A stretch of DNA of 5,174 nucleotides from Acidobacteriaceae bacterium (GTDB lineage Bacteria; Acidobacteriota; Terriglobia; Terriglobales; Acidobacteriaceae). Positions 1-5,174 of the stretch are shown piece after piece. Below the pieces are notes generated by a model, which was not told the DNA's origin, searched no databases, and was given only the letters and a program-made list of their open reading frames with translations. Positions within the stretch are counted from its first letter, which is position 1; each line of letters starts with the position of its first letter. Both the position numbers and the translations under genes were made by a program. The stretch spans positions 1 to 5,174 of the forward strand of contig PLST01000033.1 of assembly GCA_003164255.1 (NCBI GenBank), given 5' to 3'.

Positions 1-2
1 CA

Positions 3-806
3 GACAATATCAACGTGTTGGAGAAGAGCGTTTGCGACTTCTTCAGTATCAAATCAATTGATGAGCAGCCACAATTGCTTCGTCATGCTGCTCGCAAATC
101 GACTTCGTACGATAATTTGGAGCCATCCGAGTTGGCTTGGCTATTTCGTGCTCGCCAACTCGCGCAATGTGTGGCAGTGAAGCCGTTTTCGGATAAATCC
201 TTCGCTTCTGCTCTTTCAACCCTGAAGAAGATGCTTCGCAGTCCGGAAGATACGCGACTGGTTCCAAAAGTGTTGGCCGACGCAGGGGTGCGCTTTATCG
301 TGGTCGAAACTCTTCCGCAGACTCCTATTGACGGCGCTTGCTTGTGGCTAGATGAAAAGTCTCCCGTTATCGCGGTTTCCCTGCGATTTGATAGGATCGA
401 TGGATTTTGGTTCACTGTTCTTCATGAATGTATGCACGTAAAGCAGAAGGATGGCCTTGATGGGGGAGCACTCCTCGATAAGGATCTCATAGGAGAATCC
501 TCTCGTCGTTCAGGCAAGAAGCCTGATATTGAACGACTCGCAGATGAGTTTGCGGCCAGCTTTACAATTCCGAAGAATGAACTCGACAACTTCATCTTGA
601 GAGTTAAGCCGCTGTTTTCTAAAGCCAAGATTCAAGGCTTGGCGGCGCGCTTGGGAGTTCACCCTGGTATCGTGACGGGGCAGCTCCACCACAGCGATGC
701 TATCCCGTATTCGCATAATCGTGAGATGTTGGTCAAGGTTCGTCACATCGTGACCGAGTCCGCATTAACAGACGGATTCGGAAGTTTTTTTGCAACTGCA
801 ATGTGA
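3..806 (+). CDS. ImmA/IrrE-family zinc metallopeptidase, 5'-truncated by the window edge
   Basis: This is the C-terminal part of an ImmA/IrrE (COG2856-type) metallopeptidase. Members typically cleave or inactivate a repressor to switch on a linked element, stress response or toxin-antitoxin locus. Counting from a possible GTG at position 15, the zinc motif HECMH is at residues 137-141 (bases 423-437). A downstream E-x2-A-x2-FA block, with E173 as the likely third zinc ligand, ends in the family-typical FTIP. The frame is open upstream of the GTG to the window edge, with no ribosome-binding site in view. The first residues (VCDFFSIKSIDEQP, then ARKSTSY and LAWLFRARQLA) resemble the linker that joins an XRE-type helix-turn-helix to the peptidase in longer relatives. 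I therefore read the gene as cut by the window rather than starting at 15. It ends in TGA, 21 bases before the next gene, and probably shares its transcript. The family call is strong. The substrate and the presence of an HTH are inferred. Confidence 0.88.
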   Translation, partial: DNINVLEKSVCDFFSIKSIDEQPQLLRHAARKSTSYDNLEPSELAWLFRARQLAQCVAVKPFSDKSFASALSTLKKMLRSPEDTRLVPKVLADAGVRFIVVETLPQTPIDGACLWLDEKSPVIAVSLRFDRIDGFWFTVLHECMHVKQKDGLDGGALLDKDLIGESSRRSGKKPDIERLADEFAASFTIPKNELDNFILRVKPLFSKAKIQGLAARLGVHPGIVTGQLHHSDAIPYSHNREMLVKVRHIVTESALTDGFGSFFATAM

Positions 807-827
807 TCCCAGAAGGGAAGAGTGTCT

Positions 828-1301
828 ATGTCTTACACGGAACAGCTCCAGAACATCGTGAAGAAGTATGAAGCAGCGGGTCACCCTCTTCCTGCCACAG
901 CACATGAAATCGCTCAGTGGGCTATTGAACAAGGGATTTGGGAACCGCAGCGCGATACTCTTTTGAACCGCTGCGCCGAAGAACTTGCCCGTGCTATGCG
1001 AGAGGAATACATCACTGATCCGCAAGGACGGCGAGTACGAGTCAAGCACGTTGCCATGATTGAAAAGGATGGTAAACAGGCGTCATTTTGGGCTGATATG
1101 CGCAAAGCGCCACATGGTCACATGGAGATCGCCTTCCAACAACGTCGGCAACAGATTGTCGGCGACTGCCGACAACTGAAATGGGATATGGATAGCTACA
1201 ACCAGAACCACAACGTCGGCGAGCCCATTCAAATGGTATTTGACTTCACGCTTGATCTCGAAGAGATCGAGGCACTAGCTGCGATTGCCACTGTGGGGTA
1301 G
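828..1301 (+). CDS. Conserved-looking small hypothetical protein, possible winged-helix fold
   Basis: I do not recognise this 157-residue protein. The ATG at 828 is preferred over the in-frame GTG at 822 because the purine-rich AAGGGA at 813-818 sits about 9 bases upstream of the ATG. The protein is soluble and charged, with no signal peptide or membrane segment. Residues 1-60 are mostly predicted helix (ATAHEIAQWAIEQGIW, then NRCAEELARAMREEY). They are followed by a basic hairpin-like stretch, DPQGRRVRVKHV, and then KQASFWADM. Helices followed by an RRVRV strand pair suggest a winged helix-turn-helix, but this is a reading of pattern only. The C-terminus is acidic (FTLDLEEIEALAAI). The gene follows the metallopeptidase by 21 bases, so the two likely form an operon. 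The product could be the regulator's partner or target, or an unrelated cargo gene. Coding status is likely; function is unknown. Confidence 0.75.
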   Translation: MSYTEQLQNIVKKYEAAGHPLPATAHEIAQWAIEQGIWEPQRDTLLNRCAEELARAMREEYITDPQGRRVRVKHVAMIEKDGKQASFWADMRKAPHGHMEIAFQQRRQQIVGDCRQLKWDMDSYNQNHNVGEPIQMVFDFTLDLEEIEALAAIATVG

Positions 1302-1319
1302 TTCAGGGTAAACAGTGTC

Positions 1320-1357
1320 GTGCTCCTGCGCCACTAGCGGGCGGGGTGCCGGGGGCG
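1320..1357. repeat. Direct repeat, left copy (flanks the ATPase-DUF2971 cassette)
   Basis: This 38-base sequence begins 18 bases after the upstream gene's stop codon. It recurs in the same orientation at 5092-5133. Bases 1337-1357 match 5113-5133 perfectly over 21 bases. Bases 1320-1336 match 5092-5108 at 15 of 17 positions, and the right copy carries four extra bases (AGAA) between the two blocks. Similarity stops at once beyond 1357. The copy contains a weak dyad: GCGCC at 1328-1332 can pair with GGTGC at 1345-1349 with one G-U pair. The possible GTG start of the ATPase gene at 1346 lies inside this copy. Confidence 0.85.
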
Positions 1358-3994
1358 CAGCGGGCGGTGGAACGGAAAGAGAAAGGCTGGCTAAACGCGG
1401 TGAAGGTTCTCCAGGAAATTCTCATTTGGTCGGCAGAGCGCCCGACCTGGCAACGCGATGCGCTGCGTCGTTTAGTCCTGAATGGAGATCTCTCCGACGA
1501 CGACAGCCGCGAGTTGACTGAAGTATGCAAGGGCGATCACGGGTTGATCGAAAAGGTGGAGATCAAGCCACTTGCCAAGGAGCATGTACCGGATAGAGAT
1601 GGGGCGGTAGCGGCGGTATCTCTCGATTCGATATTTCATCACAAGGGTGTCAACGCGCTCGCGGAAGATCAGACCCTCAAGTTCGCACCCGGCCTTACCA
1701 TTGTCTACGGCGACAACGGTGCGGGTAAGACCGGCTATATCCGAATCCTCAAGCAGGCGTGCCGTGCACGTGGGCAGGAGAAGATTCTTGGAAACGTCGT
1801 ATCTGGCGTTGCTCCACCCAAGCCGGTCGTAAATATCAGATATAAGGTTGGAGACGAGACGACTGTCCGCGAATGGGTGGGTGGTGACGCGGATGAATTC
1901 ATCTCCCGCGTCAGCGTCTTTGATACGCAATGCGCCGCCGTTTATCTCAACGAGAGAACAGATGTCGCGTTCCTTCCTTTCGGGCTGGACCTGTTCGACA
2001 AACTGGTAAAGGCGTGTCGCGCCGTTCGCTCAAGGCTGGAATCAGAACAGCGCGCACTGAATACCAATGCGCTTGCTCCTATCGTCGCTCAGATTCCCCC
2101 AGGGACAGCGGCGGCGAAACTCGTCGGAAACATCACTTCGCTTACCAAGCCGGAGACGGTTCGGGACGTCACTCGGTTATCGACGGAAGAAGAAGCGCGG
2201 CTTGCTTTCTTGGAAAAGTCCCTGCAAGACTTGCAGGCTAACGACCCCAACAAACTTATTGCCCAGCTCAATATCCGCGCCGGTCGCGTGCGCGGGCTTG
2301 GCGAGCATCTCAGAGCATTGGAGAATGCTTTGTCTGATGCGGAGCTTGCGGCCGTGTTCAATGTTAGAACGGAAGGCCGCCGCAAAAGCGAGGAAGCGAA
2401 GCGTCTGCGCGAGGCGACGTTCCCACAGAGCCTGCTTCCCGGCACCGGCGGCGAACAGTGGAAGGCAATGTGGGAGTCGTCACGGCTTTTTTCCGAACAA
2501 CAGGCGTATTCGGAGAAAGCTTTTCCGGTCACGGAGGACGGATCGAAGTGCGTCCTCTGTCAGCAAGACCTCGACCACGCCGCCGCGCACAGGCTCAGAC
2601 AGTTTGAGGAATTCATCACCTCGACCACGGAAAGGGAACTGCGCCAGATTCGGGAGGACTTCGCTCGTAGGCGCAACGCCTTTACTTCTCTCAAGACAAC
2701 CACGGACGCGATTGAGGAGACGATAAAAGAACTCCTGTTAGAGCACGCTTCGAAAGCGGATATTATCAGCTCCGTAATCGCGCAGAGCGAGAAGCGCCGC
2801 GCCACGGTCGTCGCGGCACTGACAGAGGACAGCAACTTGCCCCAGGATTGTGCCGCTCTCGCATCGGCATCAAGCGAAGTGCAGTCCATAGCCGTCGAGA
2901 TAGACGCGCGCATCAAGTCTCTGCGCGAAAGTGCAAACACTGAAGCGCGCAAGAAGATGGCCGACGAAGCGCAGGAACTGCGCGCGCGTGTGGCGCTTGG
3001 GAAGCACGAGCAGATCATCCTCGACGAAATCGAGAACAAGAAGAAGATTGCCGCATACGGCCAGTGCATTGACGAAACGAAGCCCACCGCCATTACAGCG
3101 AAGAGTTCTCAAGTCACAAAGGCAGTCGTTTCAGTGCGCCTGAAACAGAGCTTCAAGAACGAATTGAATAATCTCGAATTCAATCATGTTGAGGTCGATC
3201 TGAAGGAGGTAGGCGGCGCGGAAGGTGTCTTCTATCACAAGCTCATCCTTACGCGAAATCCCGGCGTCGAAGTTCCAAAAATCGTAAGCGAGGGCGAACA
3301 ACGCTGTATCTCGATCGCGGCGTTCTTTGCCGAACTGAGTACCGCTGATGATCCGTCGGCCATCGTTTTTGACGATCCGGTTTCCTCGCTCGACTTTGAA
3401 TGGCGCCTCAACGTCGCGAAGCGCTTGGTTGAGGAATCGAAGCACAGGCAAGTCATCGTATTCACGCACGATGTCGTCTTTCTGTTGGCGCTAAAGCAAT
3501 ATGCCGAAGAGAGCAGCATTGAACCGCTTGACCAGCATGTCCGCCGGCAATCTAAGGGTGCAGGTGTATGCGCCGATGAATTGCCGTGGGTTGCGATGCC
3601 CGTCAAAGGAAAGATCGGCTTTCTCAAGAACCGCTACCAAGCCGCAGAAAAGCTTTCCCGCGACGGCAACCAAGACGCCTACGAATATGAAGCAAAATAC
3701 CTCTACGGCATGTTGCGCGAAACATGGGAGCGTGCATTGGAAGAAGTTCTCTTGGGCGGGGTCGTGGAGCGTTACAGACCAAGCGTTCAGACGCAGAAGC
3801 TCACCCCACTCTCCGATATTACAGATGCAGACTGTAAAACAGTCGAAACAGCTATGACGAAATGCTCGACATGGTTGCCTGGTCACGATAAGGCCGCAGC
3901 GGCCCGCGCTCCGGTGCCAGGAGCCGCTGAACTTAAGAAGGATATTGATGCCCTTGAAACCTGGGTTAAGGGTATACGCGACCGTCGAAAGTAG
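1346..3994 (+). CDS. SMC/Rad50-like ABC ATPase of the AAA_13 (RloC/PrrC-like) type with zinc-hook motif
   Basis: This 882-residue protein (from the GTG at 1346) has the split ABC-ATPase layout of AAA_13 proteins. Walker A is GDNGAGKT at 122-129, a Q-loop candidate lies in FDTQCA (Q195), and the signature is SEGEQ at 648-652. Walker B is IVFDDPVSSLD at 673-683, followed by the switch histidine in VFTHD (H708). Between the halves lies a long charged helical region, about 270-560, probably coiled coil. A CxxC (CVLC, 402-405, bases 2549-2560) sits near its middle, as in the zinc hooks of Rad50 and RloC. The N-terminal 110 residues form an extra domain with RPTWQRDALRRLV. The C-terminal 170 residues are helical and carry R791-x3-E795 and H847, reminiscent of the PrrC/RloC anticodon-nuclease domain (inference). 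The start is uncertain: the frame is open upstream of 1346, GTG codons also occur at 1367 and 1400, and no strong ribosome-binding site is visible. The likely role is phage or damage sensing coupled to an effector. Confidence 0.9.
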   Translation: MPGAQRAVERKEKGWLNAVKVLQEILIWSAERPTWQRDALRRLVLNGDLSDDDSRELTEVCKGDHGLIEKVEIKPLAKEHVPDRDGAVAAVSLDSIFHHKGVNALAEDQTLKFAPGLTIVYGDNGAGKTGYIRILKQACRARGQEKILGNVVSGVAPPKPVVNIRYKVGDETTVREWVGGDADEFISRVSVFDTQCAAVYLNERTDVAFLPFGLDLFDKLVKACRAVRSRLESEQRALNTNALAPIVAQIPPGTAAAKLVGNITSLTKPETVRDVTRLSTEEEARLAFLEKSLQDLQANDPNKLIAQLNIRAGRVRGLGEHLRALENALSDAELAAVFNVRTEGRRKSEEAKRLREATFPQSLLPGTGGEQWKAMWESSRLFSEQQAYSEKAFPVTEDGSKCVLCQQDLDHAAAHRLRQFEEFITSTTERELRQIREDFARRRNAFTSLKTTTDAIEETIKELLLEHASKADIISSVIAQSEKRRATVVAALTEDSNLPQDCAALASASSEVQSIAVEIDARIKSLRESANTEARKKMADEAQELRARVALGKHEQIILDEIENKKKIAAYGQCIDETKPTAITAKSSQVTKAVVSVRLKQSFKNELNNLEFNHVEVDLKEVGGAEGVFYHKLILTRNPGVEVPKIVSEGEQRCISIAAFFAELSTADDPSAIVFDDPVSSLDFEWRLNVAKRLVEESKHRQVIVFTHDVVFLLALKQYAEESSIEPLDQHVRRQSKGAGVCADELPWVAMPVKGKIGFLKNRYQAAEKLSRDGNQDAYEYEAKYLYGMLRETWERALEEVLLGGVVERYRPSVQTQKLTPLSDITDADCKTVETAMTKCSTWLPGHDKAAAARAPVPGAAELKKDIDALETWVKGIRDRRK

Positions 3995-4136
3995 CGCTCG
4001 ACTTGTCTCTACGCGGCCGAAGCCCCTACACGGAGCCGGCGGAAGCGATGGGCCAGGGCCGCGTCCACGGTGTCGTTTAGGCATGGCGTTGCGCCAGCAC
4101 GCGCCGAGGAGAAAGGTGCTGTAGGATATCAGCATC
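3995..4136. other. Intergenic spacer between the ATPase and DUF2971 genes
   Basis: This GC-rich spacer has no supported gene. It is too long for tight translational coupling, so the DUF2971 gene may have its own promoter, yet I see no convincing -35/-10 pair. It holds two dyads near its right end (4084-4096 and 4095-4121), which share two bases and so could be alternative structures. No T-run follows either dyad, so a classical terminator is not apparent. Confidence 0.5.
4084..4121 (+). promoter_or_regulatory. Candidate alternative-hairpin leader before the DUF2971 gene
   Basis: TGGCG (4084-4088) can pair with CGCCA (4092-4096) around a 3-base loop. CAGCAC (4095-4100) can pair with GTGCTG (4116-4121) around a 15-base loop containing the purine-rich GAGGAGAAAG (4106-4115). 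The two stems share bases 4095-4096, so they compete at their edge. The structure ends just before the presumed ribosome-binding AGGA at 4123-4126. Short stems of this size occur by chance in GC-rich DNA, so regulation is only a possibility. Confidence 0.25.
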
Positions 4137-5000
4137 ATGCCAGACGAAGAGTTGCCCGATCCCAAGCCGGAGATTCTGTATCACTACACGACGATCGACG
4201 CGATGATGAGTATCGCGAAATGCCGCAAGATTTGGGCAACAAACATCAGCTACCTGAACGACTCATCCGAAGGTGTCCATCTTCTCGGAATGATTCGCAA
4301 GCGGCTCCCAGAACTGCTCGAAAAACACCATGTCAACGACTCGGTCTTGGAACGACTCGACTACACCGACACAGAAATCGAGGATCGTCCCTTCATTGCA
4401 TCGTTCTCGACGGATGGCAACTCGCTGCCCCAGTGGCGCTCCTATTGCCCAAACGGCAACGGCGTAGCCGTCGGCTTTCGAACAGGCAGCTTACCCGAAG
4501 GCATACAAATCGAGAAAGACGAGCCATCCGGATTTGGTTTCATCAGGATCGAGAAAGTCGACTACACACCGGTGAGCGACGAACTACCAATCGTCGATTC
4601 TGTGATAGCTGAATTAATCGCGCAAACCGATGAGATGCTACGGTCCTCTGAAGGACGCACCACCTCCCGGCTGGCAGCAGAGCGTGAAGACCAATTCGTA
4701 ATCATCGCCCACATGGCAGCATGCTCACGCAAACATCATTCTTTCAGCAACGAAAAAGAGTACCGCCTGATCGCCGATCCGGTGTTCATGAAGGCCGGTC
4801 GCCTTCGATTCAGATCGGCCCGGTCGACTCTCGTCCCATATATCGAACTCTCGATCCTCGACGCAGACTTCATCGCCGAAGTAATCATCGGCCCTTCCAG
4901 CAACACCGAGCTTTCACTGCAAGCGGTCCGCGCTTTCTTTAAGCAGTTGCAGTTGCAGGTTAACGTCAATGACTGCCAGATTCCCTTCAGGGACCTGTAG
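4137..5000 (+). CDS. DUF2971-family protein
   Basis: This 287-residue soluble protein matches the DUF2971 pattern from end to end. LYHYTT is at 14-19, a lone IWATNISYLNDSSE block at 32-45, and SFSTDGNSLPQWRSY at 89-103. A glycine-rich GNGVAVGF follows at 107-114, then SFSNEKEYRLI at 202-212, EVIIGPSS near 248-255 and the terminal SQIPFR-like CQIPFRDL. The ATG at 4137 is supported by AGGA at 4123-4126, ten bases upstream. No signal peptide or membrane segment is visible. The biochemical activity of the family is not settled to my knowledge. The opening LYHYT(T/S) plus a later E-x-E/EYR block recalls ADP-ribosyltransferase-like folds such as DarT, but this is an untested analogy. The gene lies 142 bases after the ATPase stop, on the same strand, and inside the same pair of direct repeats. 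It is therefore probably part of the same cassette. Confidence 0.85.
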   Translation: MPDEELPDPKPEILYHYTTIDAMMSIAKCRKIWATNISYLNDSSEGVHLLGMIRKRLPELLEKHHVNDSVLERLDYTDTEIEDRPFIASFSTDGNSLPQWRSYCPNGNGVAVGFRTGSLPEGIQIEKDEPSGFGFIRIEKVDYTPVSDELPIVDSVIAELIAQTDEMLRSSEGRTTSRLAAEREDQFVIIAHMAACSRKHHSFSNEKEYRLIADPVFMKAGRLRFRSARSTLVPYIELSILDADFIAEVIIGPSSNTELSLQAVRAFFKQLQLQVNVNDCQIPFRDL

Positions 5001-5002
5001 CT

Positions 5003-5052
5003 GGTTGGGTGATTATTGCCCATCCCCTCGAAAAGGCCTAATTGGCCGCTTC
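5003..5052 (+). terminator. Possible transcription end: two hairpins after the DUF2971 stop
   Basis: GGTTGGG (5003-5009) can pair with CCCATCC (5019-5025) with one mismatch around a 9-base loop. Just beyond, GGCC (5035-5038) pairs with GGCC (5044-5047) around TAATT, extended past a 2x2 internal loop by GAA (5030-5032) with TTC (5050-5052). Neither is followed by a run of T, so an intrinsic terminator is plausible but weak. Confidence 0.35.
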
Positions 5053-5091
5053 AACTGTGCTGGACTTGGCAGGAATCTTGTCAGCGGCATG

Positions 5092-5133
5092 GTGCTCCGG
5101 CACCACTAAGAAGCGGGCGGGGTGCCGGGGGCG
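5092..5133. repeat. Direct repeat, right copy
   Basis: This is the second copy of the sequence at 1320-1357, in the same orientation, starting 92 bases past the DUF2971 stop. Its dyad is better preserved than in the left copy: CCGGCACC (5097-5104) is the exact reverse complement of GGTGCCGG (5121-5128) across a 16-base spacer. GGTGC (5091-5095) can alternatively pair with GCACC (5100-5104). The A at 5102 (G in the left copy) keeps a base pair in both copies, A-T here and G-U there, which hints that the hairpin may matter. An in-frame TAA (5107-5109) breaks the frame that is open through the left copy. Confidence 0.85.
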
Positions 5134-5174
5134 TCGCCTGCGGCGCCTGTTTCAGCCGGCGCGTTGCGACCGTC
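5134..5174. other. GC-rich right-edge tail, no supported gene
   Basis: The sequence past the right repeat is rich in GGCGCC-like dyads, for example GCGCC (5143-5147) with GGCGC (5158-5162). One frame (from the GTG at 5122) stays open to the window edge and reads as an Ala/Pro/Gly-rich segment. It is far too short to call as a gene. Confidence 0.3.

Noticed and set aside
1320..1357. Integron attC site or insertion-sequence terminal inverted repeat
   Set aside because: The two copies are direct, not inverted; no GTTRRRY-type core is present; and no transposase or integrase gene lies between them.
2067..2726. Forward open frame of 219 codons inside the ATPase gene
   Set aside because: It is a shadow frame: the Arg/Ser-rich translation is typical of an out-of-frame reading of the ATPase coding sequence, which carries all the recognisable motifs.
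4003..4032. TTGTCT and TACACG about 18 bases apart as a promoter for the DUF2971 gene
   Set aside because: The -10 element matches the consensus at only half its positions in GC-rich DNA, so it is not better than chance.
3994..4080. A short forward frame after the ATPase stop that reads smoothly to TAG at the end of this stretch, as if it were a gene remnant
   Set aside because: It has no start codon or ribosome-binding site of its own, is under 30 codons, and matches nothing I recognise. A reverse frame over the same bases looks equally protein-like.
3491..4165. Long minus-strand open frame of 224 codons across the ATPase 3' end and the spacer
   Set aside because: It lies mostly opposite the well-supported ATPase C-terminus, its translation has no recognisable motif, and GC-rich genes commonly give such antisense frames.

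Overview
The window looks like an accessory (defence or mobile-island) segment of a bacterial chromosome or plasmid. Base composition is moderately GC-rich and uneven. The families present are common in Proteobacteria, but nothing in the sequence fixes the genus. All four recognisable genes lie on the + strand. No rRNA, tRNA, CRISPR array, transposase or integrase is visible.

Left part (1-1301): the 3' portion of a gene for an ImmA/IrrE-type zinc metallopeptidase (HECMH motif). Its reading frame is open through the left edge, so an N-terminal helix-turn-helix half probably lies outside. It is followed after 21 bases by a small hypothetical gene of about 157 codons. The two look like one operon and have a lower-GC feel than what follows.

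Middle part (about 1320-5133): a 38-base sequence at 1320-1357 recurs in direct orientation at 5092-5133. The copies share a perfect 21-base core and have 36 of 38 aligned bases identical, plus a 4-base indel. These copies bracket two genes. The first is a large SMC/Rad50-like ABC ATPase of the AAA_13 (RloC/PrrC-like) type. It has Walker A, signature and Walker B motifs, a CxxC zinc-hook candidate and a C-terminal helical domain with an R-x3-E ... H arrangement. The second encodes a DUF2971-family protein. The two genes are separated by 141 bases that contain small hairpins. The layout suggests a cassette inserted as a unit: a nucleic-acid-sensing ATPase (possibly carrying its own RNase domain) plus a DUF2971 protein as partner or second effector. 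This is the best candidate here for a little-described system.

Right edge (5001-5174): no convincing gene. It holds hairpins just after the DUF2971 stop codon, the second repeat copy and a GC-rich tail that may begin another unit.

How the parts may work together (inference): the peptidase and its small neighbour resemble a regulator pair, as is common beside defence genes. The ATPase would sense phage infection or DNA damage and release a toxic activity, and the DUF2971 product would assist or act in parallel. None of this is proven by the sequence.
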